From Loripinus fragilis (Eukaryota; Mollusca; Bivalvia; Lucinida; Lucinidae), in the NCBI GenBank assembly GCA_964019695.1, contig OZ026531.1, positions 7,077,701 through 7,141,700 on the forward strand: a stretch of 64,000 nucleotides of DNA, given 5' to 3'. Position 1 is the first letter of the stretch, and each line of letters begins with the position of its first letter. Below the pieces are notes generated by a model. That model made no database searches and was not told where the DNA came from. It worked only from the letters and a program-made list of their open reading frames with translations. Made by a program: the position numbers and the translations under genes. Shown here piece after piece: positions 54,005-64,000 of the stretch.

Positions 54005-54733
54005 TGACATCGTGGCCTAATGGTTAGTGTGTCTGGCTAGCAAGCCAGAGGACAAGGATCGATTCCCTGGTGCGCACAATTTTTAAGTGTGTTTTTCTTT
54101 CTTTTTTAACATTCTAATGCTAAACTGCTTCATATACTAGTAAAATGGCATCATCAAAACGACCGAAATGGTCATTCCTGAACTCTTTATATTGAATTAC
54201 GCATGAAACCTATGGGGTGGGGTTAAATTTGGCCCTCTAGAAAGAGAATTAGTTCGGTGACCCCAGATTTTTATTCTTTTTTCTGAAAGGTATTACATTG
54301 TATAATAGTCCACGAATTAAAAGTAAATTTTTAAGATTTTCAACATCAGATTTTTTAATACATGATTTATTCTAAAAACAAATTCCAATTTCGACAAATT
54401 GCCAATATCTTGTCCCAGCATTGGATAACAAATAAACTTGCACATTTCCTAAAAGGTTTGAGGCCATGGGCAATAATTTAAGTTAAAAGAAAGAAGCTGG
54501 CTGAAGATTACAACCGCTTTAGCTCGATATTTAGGACTAGTGTTATTATTTTATATTTTTAGAAAATTGGTCAAATGCTGAAAACTTCAATATGAGATTC
54601 TGAAAAAATAAGCACGGTGACATATCCTTTTTATTTAATAAACGGATAGCCCATGCATAAAACAAACTGCATGCAAAGTATTGAAATATTTCAACATGGG
54701 AAGTATTTAGTAGCATATGTCCTTAAAACTCAT
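54005..54733 (+). mobile_element. 735-bp tRNA-headed repeat, copy 2 (Ala-like head)
   Basis: The head reads CATCGTGGCCTAATGGTTAG (A box), an arm CTGGCTAGCAAGCCAG with AGC at the anticodon place, and GGATCGATTCC (B box). The body matches 14618-15352 in reverse to the CAACATGGGAAG region. The anticodon arm is one base too long, so it is not a working tRNA. It starts about 200 bases upstream of exon 1. Confidence 0.7.
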
Positions 54734-54774
54734 TTACTTTCCCAACAGTGAACAGTAATGTATATATGATTAAA

Positions 54775-55450
54775 ATCATCCCACTGGTTCAGAAGTTAGT
54801 GCGGGGAAGGCTGATTTGTACAGTCTTTATATAGGCTGACGACCACGATCACTCAAAATCTAATCAACTTACAGTTTTACTATGGAACAGAGTTTTGCAG
54901 GAATCCATCATTTTGGTTAAACCAGGTGGCAGCTGAAAACACAAAGCGTGCGGAAACGCTCTTCTCTTTCCTCTTGTTCAAAATGCATCATTTCAGAGTG
55001 CTGGTGTGACCTTGTAAATAAATGTCACCAAAATCTTATTAACCATTTCTGCCCTCCCAATTTAAGTTTGGTCAACATCCAATTACTGGTTCAGAAGTAA
55101 GAGTTCAGAAAAGGCTAGTTTTCAAAGTCTTTATAGGATGGTGTCCTTGAAAGTTAGGCCAAGTTCACGAAATTCTAATCAACTTTTAGATGGTTCACAT
55201 AATGAAATGTATAAGGTTTGGCTATAGAATGCACCAATACGTTCAAGAAAAAACGTGCGAAAACACTATTCTTGACAAAATTTGTTATTTCGAAGTGCTT
55301 GAATATGGTCAAGGTCACAAAAATCAACTCAACTCTTTCTCCCCTCCAAACAAGGTATCTTTGCAAGTTTTGCCAAAATATATCATTGGTTCAGTAGAAA
55401 ACGAGTGCAGAAAAACTGAGGAGCTACAGACGCAGACGCCGAAGAGACCG
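54775..55450. repeat. Tandem repeat, about 300-bp unit, 2+ copies
   Basis: ACTGGTTCAGAAGT recurs at about 54783 and 55085 with a variant TTGGTTCAGTAG near 55385; AAGGCT, GTCTTTATA and TCTAATCAACTT follow at matching distances. Diverged; the plus-strand frame of 106 codons here is not supported. Confidence 0.65.
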
Positions 55451-56215
55451 CACCAAAACCCAACACGTTCTTCCCATCCCATAAAATTGTTGGAAGTGAC
55501 TTTAAGCTAAACCACAACCATGCATTTCAATTCCGTCGCGTGCTGTTTTGGATTGCGTCTTCTGTTGATAGTGCCATAAACATATATATCTCAGAGAAAG
55601 TAATACTGTTCCAGCAAAAAAGTAACATGTCGAATTGACGACTACCAACGTCAATGAAACATCGTTACGTAACAAAGATGCCGGTTTGACATTGTGACAG
55701 AGGTTTCATCGTGATGACGTCTCCGTCTTATGTCCCAGTAAACCTACAGCGTTAAACAATGATACGTCGTTGTTCGACGTCATTATGTTCGCTAGGGTGC
55801 TTGCTGGGATATTATATGTTCAACTAAACAACTGTTGAATGGGTCAAACATCAGTGAAACAATGCCATTGTATAATTATTTACACGTTCACCTATTAGAT
55901 GTTAAAAGTATGCTGAAAGATGTTCTTTCACGTTTCATTAAGACACAGACGCTTTGGCAGATATTTGATGGTTTCCCAAAATAATGCCAAACTGTTAATT
56001 GGTGAGTTTATGTTTCCCTCTATTTTAACATATTGACAGACTCTGATTTCTCTTATTAACAGGTCTATCCTGTTGCAAGAAAAGCACTCTTTCGAAGAAG
56101 CTAAGTGTAATAATTTTAGTCCAGTGTCCCAAAAGTATGACATGTGCAAGCAAGAACGACTCTTCAGCGTCTCCACTATTTGCTAGAGTAAAGAACAGTT
56201 TAAGTAAATATGGTG
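55451..56215. other. Upstream sequence, nothing recognised
   Basis: Contains several ACGTC-type blocks at 55630-55790. No gene, no clear promoter element. Confidence 0.4.
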
Positions 56216-56400
56216 GCCAGGACAGCCACAATCACGCACTGCAGACCAACCAATCCATAGTACCGCGAGGAAGAGACACAGAAGGCTAACAGCCACACAA
56301 CACCAAGAAGACAATTAAAGGAAGACAAGCGGCTCTCTCTTCTTCAGTGATTGCAAAATTAAAGAGGACACTTAGTACTGTATAACACAACAAGGACCAA
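56216..56400 (-). mobile_element. Penelope-like family B, 3' tail
   Basis: GGCCAGGACAGCCACAATCA, CGCACTGCAGACCAACC, GAGGAAGAGACACAGAA and GATTGCAAAATTAAAGAGGA. It is directly followed by a second copy, so two insertions lie in tandem. Confidence 0.65.
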
Positions 56401-56404
56401 ACAC

Positions 56405-56690
56405 AAAAAGTAAGTGAGTATGACCAGGAAATACCACAATCACTAACTGCAGGCAAACCCGTGGCATCGTGAGGAAGAGCCACACAACAATCACGAGACA
56501 CCAGGAGACGAACGAAGCAAAGCAACCAGCTCTCTCTTCCCCATTAAGATAATTGCAAAGCAACAATGGACACAAAGGAACGCACAACGCACAACGCACA
56601 ACACAACATACCCCACAATGGGAGAAACAATCAACACCGAATCAACATCAACAGAACAACCACCTTAGAACGGACAGTAGGCTGTTTTTT
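56405..56690 (-). mobile_element. Penelope-like family B, 3' tail
   Basis: Begins AAAAAGTAAGTGAGTATGAC and continues AGGAAATACCACAATCACT, CAACCAGCTCTCTCTTCCCC, ATTGCAAAGCAACAATGG and CGCACAACGCACAACGC, ending CCTTAGAACGGACAGTAGGC, where the 39-bp minisatellite begins. Confidence 0.75.
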
Positions 56691-56698
56691 GTCTGGAA

Positions 56699-58127
56699 TA
56701 ATAACGACCACACAGGCTTGGTGTAGTTTGGTTGGAATGATAACGACCACACAGGCTTGGTGTAGTTTGGTTGGAATGATAACGACCACACAGGCTTGGT
56801 GTAGTTTGATTGGAATAATAACGTTCACACAGGCTTGGTGTAGTTTGGTTGGAATAATAACGTTCACACAGGCTTGTTGTAGTTTGGTTGGAATAATAAC
56901 GTTCACACAGGCTTGGTGTAGTTTGGTTGGAATGGTAACGACAACACAGGCTTGGTGTAGTTTGGTTGGAATAATAACGACCACACAGGCTTGGTGTAGT
57001 TTGGTTGGAATGACAACGACCACACAGGCTTGGTGTAGTTTGGTTGGAATGATAACGACCACACAGGCTCGGTGTAGTTTGGTTGGAATGATAACGACCA
57101 CACAGGCTTGGTGTAGTTAGGTTGGAATGATAACGACCACACAGGCTCGGTGTAGTTTGGTTGGAATGATAACGACCACACAGGCTTGGTGTAGTTTGGT
57201 TGAAATGATAACGACCACACAGGCTTGGTGTAGTTAGGTTGGACTGATAACGACCACACAGGCTTGGTGTAGTTAGGTTGGACTGATAACGACCACACAG
57301 GCTTGGTGTAGTTAGGTTGGAATGATAACGACCACACAGGCTTGGTGTAGTTTGGTTGGAATGATAACGACCACACAGGCTTGGTGTAGTTAGGTTGAAA
57401 TGATGGCGACCACACAGGCTTGGTGTAGTTAGGTTGAAATGATGGCGACCACACAGGCTTGGTGTAGTTAGGTTGAAATGATGGCGACCACACAGGCTTG
57501 GTGAAGTTAGGTTGGAATGATAACGACCACACAGGCTTGGTGTAGTTTGGTTGGAATGATGGCGACCACACAGGTTCGATGTAGTTTGGTTGGAATGATA
57601 ACGACCACACAGGCTTGGTGTAGTTAGGTTGGAATGATAACGACCACACAGGCTCGGTGTAGTTTGGTTGGAATGATAACGACCACACAGGCTTGGTGTA
57701 GTTTGGTTGAAATGATAACGACCACACAGGCTTGGTGTAGTTTGGTTGGAATGATAACGACCACACAGGCTTGGTGTAGTTTGGTTGGAATGATAACGAC
57801 CACACAGGCTCGGTGTAGTTTGGTTGGAATGATGGCGACCACACAGGTTCGATGTAGTTTGGTTGAAATGATAACGACCACACAGGCTTGGTGTAGTTAG
57901 GTTGGACTGATAACGACCACACAGGCTTGGTGTAGTTAGGTTGGACTGATAACGACCACACAGGCTTGGTGTAGTTTGGTTGTATGATAACCACCACACA
58001 GGCTTGGTGTAGTTTAGATGGTATGGTAACGACCACACAGGCTTGGTGTAGTTTGGTTGGAATGATGATGACCACACAGGCTTGGTGTAGTTTAGATGGT
58101 ATGATAAAAACCACACAGGCTTGGTGT
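56699..58127. repeat. 39-bp minisatellite, about 36 copies
   Basis: The unit is GATAACGACCACACAGGCTT then GGTGTAGTTTGGTTGGAAT, 39 bases. Because 39 is a multiple of three and the unit has few stops, all three minus frames and one plus frame stay open for long distances: 13-residue repeats such as NQTTPSLCGRYHS (483 codons) and QPNYTKPVWSLSF (433 codons). Rare variants recur at multiples of 39: GGTTCGATG at 57573 and 57846 (273 apart) and GGACTGATAACG at 57241 and 57904 (663 apart). Openness in several frames argues for a non-coding array; expression cannot be judged from sequence. Confidence 0.9.
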
Positions 58128-58446
58128 AGTAGTAGTTTATTTTGAAAATCCAAAGTGACCATGTTTAGAAAAGTGGGGTTAATGTTGTTTTCCTTGTTTA
58201 TCATTTGTTTCTATAAAAGTATAAGCACTGTTTGAAGCCATTATCGGTCATCTTGATCTAGCAAACGTCTACTTATGGTTTTACAAGGTATACAGCACTA
58301 ACTTGCCAGGTCCTACCAGACGTTTTAAGAAAAGAGTAAATGTATTACCTAATTGTTTTAAAGACCGTTGAATAGGACGAAAGTATCACAGATTGTTTCT
58401 ATGTACATGTATTTGTACGATTTGGCACTAAGTTGTACAGACAAAA

Positions 58447-58760
58447 TAGTAAGTGAGTATGATACGGAAATCCCACAATCACAAACTGCAGACAAAGCCA
58501 TGGCACCGCCAGGAAGAGCCACACAACAGTCATGAGACACCAGGAAGACAAACTAAGCAAAGCAACCAGCTATCTCTCTTCCCCATCAAGATGATTGCAA
58601 AACTAGAATGGACATAAAGTAACGCACAACAAAACATAGAACAATTACAGAATCCCACAATGGGAGTATCAATCAACAACAAATAAACAACAACAGAGCC
58701 ACCGCCTTAAAACGGACAGCAGTTTACTGGTACCAAATTTTCACCCTAGATTTGTACTCT
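58447..58760 (-). mobile_element. Penelope-like family B, 3' tail
   Basis: Starts ATAGTAAGTGAGTATGATAC, then CCCACAATCACAAACTGCAG, GATGATTGCAAAACTAGAAT, CTTAAAACGGACAGCAG and TTTTCACCCTAGATT. Confidence 0.75.
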
Positions 58761-58812
58761 AATGGACACTAATTGTGCTCCCTTGGTTGCAGATTTATTT
58801 TTGTTTTGTTTT

Positions 58813-60059
58813 GAAAGGGACTTTATGATGTCTCTTTCTGATGATAAGCAGGCTGATAGTATTGAAGTTTTTAATACTACATCTAGATATTTGATGATAT
58901 AATAAACATAAATAATATTTATGTTGACAATATTGTAAGAAAAGTATAATATACCCTGCAGAGCTTTAACTTAATAAAGCAAATACCTCTGATACTGAAG
59001 CCTCGTTTTTGGACTTGTATTTGTTCTTTATAATGATATTGTTTCGACCAAAATCTATGAAAAAGGTGTGATTTCGATTTTGAAATTGTCAATTTCCCTT
59101 TTAAGATGGTGGTGTTCCTCGCTCTGCATCCTATTGAGTTTATATTCCTCAACTCATCTGATTTGCTAGATCATCTAGCCATGTTGCTGACTAAACTGTT
59201 AACTCAGAAACTTCACAAACAAGGCTAACGGTATGATAAAATTTGCAGAACATTTCTCAATTTTACCGACGATACTATGATTTAATATCTAAATTCAATA
59301 TTGGACTTAAATCTCTCTTGTTCCAGGGGTTTCGGAACCAGAATTAAATGGTGACTCAGTGTATACATTAAATAAAATCGTTGGCTCTAATAATGTTTCA
59401 GCACAGTTTATTAAAATAATTTTACATTATAAGAAAATTGGTTATAACATTAATGTATAGCAACACACTGCATACTTGGTGGTCAACCCAAACACGGTTG
59501 GCAACTTTACTTTCCTTTTTAATTGGATGCCGGCGTGTCGGACCTTCTATGACGGTTTGGACTTAAAGACTTATCTATATATGAGAGGGTATGGGCCTGA
59601 TGTTTTTTTCTGTAGTCAAGCCCACCGAGGTTTAACTGTTGGATTTCTTTACACTCCAGTATTCAGTTGCATATACTGTTGAGTCCTTATCTTTGTTTTA
59701 TCTCATTTTTACATCTTGATTTGTATTTAATAGGAGATGATACATCGATAAGTTAGGGGTCTTTCATGCTAACTAAACATCTATTTTGTCTTGATCCACA
59801 TCTGAAATAAAACTAGTTTAAGCCCTCCAGTAAAAATATTTTTTCAAAGGTGATGCTTCTTTTGTGGATCCTTTTAGTTATCTATGTTTCTTGTTTGTCA
59901 TGCTTTCTTGCCTGTTCATTGCAGCCTTCTGGTCACCTGCTTGGAAAGGACTGGCCTCTTGGCTTTCTTGTGTGTGTGTTTTGTCACTTTCCATGTAGTG
60001 TCCTCGGTTAGGTGTGGTACTTGATTGTATCGACTCCTGATATTTGCATCCTTACTTAC
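58813..60059 (+). pseudogene. Penelope-like family A copy with decayed RT
   Basis: Starts inside the RT at the residues that read RDFMMSLSDDKQAD in the long copy, passes NTTSRYL and then gains stops and frameshifts. Later parts match the C-terminal RT region (SNNVSAQFIKIILHYKK-type) and then the 3' tail, ending TCGACTCCTGATATTTGCAT CCTTACTTAC. The divergence is much higher than in the copy at 16.7-18.6 kb, so it is an older insertion. Confidence 0.8.
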
Positions 60060-60239
60060 GTTGTCTTTGTTTGTCTGTGCTCTTATATATGAACAAGGTC
60101 TACAAATATTTCTCAATTACTGAGAAACCAAGTTTGATGTGTTAATTTTATAATATTATATTTTGTGTTTTTTTTATAATATTTTATTTTCTTCATTTCT
60201 TCATTAAGAAACCATTACATAAAAAAGATAAATATGTTC

Positions 60240-60612
60240 TAGGAGATGATGCATTGATAAGTTATGGGTCTTTCATGCAAACCAAACATCTATATGTCTT
60301 GACCTACATCTGAACTAAGGGTGAGGTTGGTGGGCCGTTAAACCGGTTTAAGCCCTCCAGTAAAATATTTTTACTAACCGTTCCAAGGCGGTGCTTCTTT
60401 TGTGGATCATTTATGTTATTTCTGTCTTGTTTTGTTATGCTTTCATGCACGTCGGTTTGTTGATGCCTTGTGGCCACCTGTTGGGAAAGGGCTGACCTCT
60501 TGGCTCTCTTTTGTGATGTCTAATTGTGCGTTGTCACTTTCCCGTTGGTATTCTGGGTCAGTGGTGGTGCTTGATTGTATCGATTCCTGATCTTTGCCCC
60601 TTTTCTTACTTT
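60240..60612 (+). mobile_element. Penelope-like family A, 3' region
   Basis: Starts AGGAGATGATGCATTGATAA, has GGTGAGGTTGGTGGGCCGTT, TTAAGCCCTCCAGTAAAATA, CGTTCCAAGGCGGTGCTTCT, and ends GATCTTTGCCCCTTTTCTTA CTTTG. It follows the previous copy after about 180 bases, in the same direction. Confidence 0.8.
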
Positions 60613-61048
60613 GTTATACATTAATATCTGTTAGGTAACGGAGGGAGTTTTCTATTCTACTGAGGGACCTGGCGAATACTAATGAATACAAAAACAATGT
60701 TCGAATGAAAAATCATATTAAGTGGGAGACAAATAATAGGAAAATGGAGGAAAGCATCGATGAATACTTATTGTGTGATATCTTAGAAAAGGTCATGTAC
60801 CTTTCATGCATTTTAAAAAGTTTCTCTCAGTGCGTAGCGTTAATGTCACTTTTAGGCTGTCAGTACTTTGCACGGTGGTAGCGATGACGCCACAATTCGC
60901 GATGGCTCGTGATGCCTTGAAGTTAACAAATTTGTGCCAATTGGAATTTCCCACTATTATCAATTGGACCAGTCCATTTCTGTTTTAAGGGTTGTTGGGT
61001 GGCGGTTTTCGTTTTATTCAAATTCTGATAGAACATTCTGTAAGCAAA

Positions 61049-61113
61049 AGTGGAGACCCTGATCAGACGCCGCGGTCTGCGGCGTCTGGTCTGGTTCTGC
61101 ACTGTTTGCCTAT
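61049..61113. repeat. Hairpin, GATCAG family
   Basis: GTGGAGACCCTGATCAGACG then CCGCGG at the centre and CGTCTGGTCTGGTTCTGCAC TGTTTGCC on the other side. Confidence 0.75.
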
Positions 61114-61156
61114 GTCCCACAAAAAGGACGCTAGGCTTATATGGGTTAAGTACCAA

Positions 61157-61262
61157 AAAGTAAGTGAGTATGACCAGGTCATGCCACGATCGCACACTGC
61201 AAACAAACCAACGGCACCTAAAGGAAGAGACACAGAACACTAACAACCAAATATCATCAAGA
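61157..61262 (-). mobile_element. Penelope-like family B, 3' tail, short
   Basis: AAAAAGTAAGTGAGTATGAC then CAGGTCATGCCACGATCGCA CACTGCA; truncated after about 105 bases. Confidence 0.7.
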
Positions 61263-61429
61263 TGGCGATTCAAGTAAAACAACAAGACCCGCTTTAAAAC
61301 AGCATCTGATCATGTGAAATTCCTTTTGGACAAAGTCTTCATCTACATCAACACATTGTGCAGGTGAGCAGCGAAATGCCCTGGTGAGTATGTTAAATTC
61401 CACAGGCTCGCATGGGCGGCCCTTGAACG

Positions 61430-61445
61430 TTTCTTCTCTCTCTCC

Positions 61446-61488
<43 letters not shown>

Positions 61489-61492
61489 AATC

Positions 61493-61537
<45 letters not shown>

Positions 61538-61575
61538 TTGCGTGCTTGCGTGCGTGCGTGCGTGCGTGCGTATGT
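61430..61575. repeat. Compound microsatellite (CT)n (TG)n (CGTG)n
   Basis: An interrupted CT run (61433-61489) is followed by TG (61494-61520) and a CGTG/CTTG tetranucleotide run to about 61571. A G homopolymer of about 19 follows at 61651-61669. Confidence 0.95.
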
Positions 61576-61943
61576 GTGTGTACGAGCCTCCGTAGGGCTC
61601 TGTACCAGTATTTCGAGGGAAACATATTGCCACTTGTAATTTCCCAGGCGGGGGGGGGGGGGGGGGGGCACGGACCCCAAGTTTCCCCTCTTTTGAATCC
61701 GCCCATGGGCTCGCCTAAGCCGTAGTTGCAATAAGTAACAACATTAATGTGCTGGCTCAAATATATATCATATTGCTAAAAGAAAAAAATACATATCTAC
61801 GAATCATGCTGAATCATGCGAAATCTCTCAGCATGATAAACGTAACATCTATTTCTCTAAAGATCAATAAATCTATTTTGATAGCCTGATAAACTTTAAG
61901 GTTTCCTATCTTTTCCATCCATTTTCTTTGTTGCACAGTTTTT

Positions 61944-62121
61944 ACTAGACTGGATCCAGTCCTAAAAACAATTTTTCATCAATGTGTCATATCATATACT
62001 TGTAGCCAGTCTTACTGTGATGGCCCTGTTTTAAAACAGAGCCATCAGAGTAAGACTGGCTACAAGTATATGATGTGACACATTGATGAAAAATTGTTTT
62101 AAAGACTGGAGCCAGTCTAAG
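61944..62121. repeat. Foldback, ACTGGAGCCAGTCT family, copy 3
   Basis: CTAGACTGGATCCAGTCCTA is opposed by AAAGACTGGAGCCAGTCTAA; inner arms CAATTTTTCATCAATGTGTC and GACACATTGATGAAAAATTG are exact mirrors. It is the cleanest copy, centred on GTTTTAAAAC. Confidence 0.8.
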
Positions 62122-62647
62122 TATTTACCATCATCGCTTGAACAAACAAACAAACATTTGTGATTCAGATCAAACCGCTTGAATCAGGATCTACAGTGTT
62201 CTTGCACACCCGATACGGACATCTGGGATTTTACCATGGGGTAGAAACGATCTATATATAGAGTAATTGTCTATTTTTTTGTTGTCATGAGTCACTGAAC
62301 TATGGACCAGTCAATATTTTTGACTATTGACAGGCACTATACCATGGCCTGGTTTCCCGCTTCCCTGTTAAAAACACACAGACGCTTATCGACATGCGCG
62401 ACAACAATGCGCACACGGTTCGTTTATGAAAGGAGACGTTATGCAACAATGGTGAAAATAAGGCATGGTCTGGCAACTTTAAACCCCAATAACTCCGTTG
62501 TTTATGGTCAGAAACATAAAGTGTGGATACTCATTTTCTTAGTTAGAACAAGCGGAACATTTTTCTGATTTGCAACTAAACCGCATCGTCTAAAGCAACT
62601 CAAATCAAGGAACGATGCTTAGTATTTCATCAAATGGGTTGGGTAAT

Positions 62648-62827
62648 AAAACAGTTATTTCATGCCTGTTTGTAGTATGTCAAACTATTGCCCCTCGGTA
62701 CCGTGGACGACCTGATGCACTATTGAACTCGGCCTTCGGCCTCGTGTAATAGTGCATCAGGTCGTCCACGGCACCTCGGGGAAATAGTTATGACTATACT
62801 ACAAACAAGCATGAAATAACTGTCTTA
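62648..62827. repeat. Long palindrome, arms of about 85 bases
   Basis: Left arm from AAACAGTTATTTCATGCCTG through CGTGGACGACCTGATGCACT is mirrored on the right with few differences, around GGCCTTCGGCC. It abuts the TIR element at 62829. Confidence 0.85.
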
Positions 62828-62828
62828 C

Positions 62829-63141
62829 ATGAGGGTCTGGATGGGGTATATTGATTAGTGAATAATGGCCCTTTTTATAATGAATAGTGAATAATGAGCC
62901 AAAAAATAATGAATAGTGAATAATGAGGGCCTAAAAATTAATGAATAATCCTATTTTTTTAATGAATTGAAGGAAAAAATAATGAATAGTGAATAATCAG
63001 ATTTCTTTGCCACCTTTATTACTTTTAATGAATAATTGGTCTTATTTTAATGAATAACCCAAAATTTTAATGAGATGAATAATAGGCTAAATTTTTAATG
63101 AATAGTAAATACCAGACCCCCCCCCCCCATCCAGACCCTCT
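62829..63141. mobile_element. TIR element with internal AATGAATAGTGAATA tandem
   Basis: Left end GAGGGTCTGGATGGGG, right end CCCCATCCAGACCCTC preceded by a C run. TTACAT stands just outside both ends (62823-62828 and 63142-63147), a 6-bp target duplication. The inside is a loose tandem of AATGAATAGTGAATAATG with no coding capacity. Confidence 0.75.
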
Positions 63142-63147
63142 TACATG

Positions 63148-64000
63148 TACCTAGATCATAGGTGGGACCCATGTTCATTGGACGCGACATTCACACCCGG
63201 GTCTAATACAATAAATATTGGACATTCTACCCTTTGATCCTTTAACGCATTGTACGCTTACTAATTCTGCATGCTTTTAGATCGTTTTTTTCTTCTTTTT
63301 TCTAACAGTTTTTAATAACCTGAAACAAACAGTTGGAACCGCGTCCAAAGTGTTTGCAAAGGTTATCAGCAAGAAAACCAACACAATCGAGATAGATTTT
63401 TTTGTCAGTGCACAAAAGGATAATGACGATGCCAGACTTTTCGCGATACCCAAATGAACTTAACTTTGGCCTGCTGAATTCGGGTACGTTATTGTGTCAA
63501 AAGCGTAGATCCAGATCAGCCGGCTTCTGGGATGAGGACCCTATAATATGACTGTCTTCCGTGTATCCTATGGATCCACACCAATGCGCGATAAGAGAAG
63601 GCTCAACTAGGCCTGTGCCCACGCGTAGATTGGATGTAGATGGCGGCTTAGACAGAACTTCAGAGGCGTAGCAACATATACGCAAAAACGCAAGAACATA
63701 CACATTTTGAACAAAATTATGGGAAGATTCTATCACAGTTTTGATGGATTCTTGATGTTTTGTGTGCATAGAACCAATACTTATCTCTATAAATCCAATT
63801 TTGACATAATTTGTGATGATGTTGGTATAGGCACCCTCACCAATTAACGCAACGTGAATGAGGGCCTAATCATATACGAATTTTATAATCTACCATTACA
63901 AAACGTTTGTTTATATTGGCAAACAGCCCAGACCCTGATGAGCGGTGTCTTATTTGGGTCTATGCTGTTTGTATATGTTCCCTTTTTGAAAACATTCAGC
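63148..64000. other. Upstream sequence, nothing firm
   Basis: A partial GATCAG-family hairpin lies near 63919-63975 (GGCAAACAGCCCAGACCCTG, then GGGTCTATGCTGTTTG). No gene was recognised. Confidence 0.45.

Noticed and set aside
54005..54080. tRNA-Ala (AGC) gene
   Set aside because: The anticodon arm is one base too long, no acceptor stem can form, and the sequence continues into a long repeat shared with 14618-15352.
56903..58204. Long minus-strand frames of 433 and 483 codons with 13-residue repeats
   Set aside because: They are different frames of the same 39-bp minisatellite; a plus frame is open as well, so openness says nothing about coding.
61257..61760. Frames of 112-167 codons on both strands
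   Set aside because: They are produced by CT, TG and CGTG microsatellites and a G run.

Overview
The window is eukaryotic DNA: AT-rich, intron-rich and repeat-dense, with tRNA-derived SINEs, Penelope-like retroelements, Tc1/mariner-type ends, foldback elements and microsatellites. The repeats (bivalve-style GATCAG foldbacks, abundant Penelope-like tails, a multi-copy H-E-E-A-D-T-R protein) together with a muscle cytoskeletal gene make a marine mollusc, probably a bivalve, the best guess. That is inference; no marker gene settles it.

The one convincing host gene is on the minus strand. I joined nine exons from about 53.8 kb down to 7.1 kb by matching splice sites and reading phase: 53808-53696, 50976-50675, 26263-22082, 20668-20446, 18999-18908, 14579-14382, 12116-12022, 8724-8578 and 7153-7118. 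They give 1,796 codons: a short N-terminus, an Ig I-set domain, an acidic linker of about 1,390 residues made in a single 4.2 kb exon, a degenerate Ig domain, a canonical Ig domain, and an SH3 domain split over two exons. Ig-Ig-SH3 is the order found just before the RhoGEF DH-PH module of obscurin/UNC-89, so this looks like the 5' part of a mollusc obscurin-like gene that continues past position 1. The linker carries three copies of a 40-residue motif centred on R-R-(P/A)-S-A, a PKA-type site. The second exon has an in-frame TGA inside the first Ig domain.

Everything else is introns and upstream DNA filled with mobile elements. Two Penelope-like families, called A and B here, leave 3' tails throughout. 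The best copy of A (16681-18598) carries a reverse transcriptase frame and sits inside a tRNA-derived SINE that still has its 13-bp target duplication. There are four elements with TA duplications and Tc1/mariner-like ends beginning TAC (12.3, 26.9, 27.9, 38.4 kb), one 1.33 kb mariner-sized element (8.8-10.1 kb), several other TIR elements and MITEs (0.5, 10.7, 20.1, 49.0, 50.2, 52.5, 62.8 kb), a 735-bp tRNA-headed family in two copies, and at least four dispersed foldback families.

Layout: 0-7 kb, downstream intron of the gene; 7-27 kb, dense exon cluster with the giant exon; 26-50.7 kb, one 24 kb intron full of repeats, including a transposon-type protein fragment at 33.3-34.1 kb and a roughly 330-bp tandem array at 40.5-42.3 kb; 50.7-53.8 kb, first two coding exons; 53.8-64 kb, upstream DNA with a 39-bp minisatellite at 56.7-58.1 kb and clustered Penelope tails. 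I found no rRNA, functional tRNA, CRISPR or bacterial-type feature.
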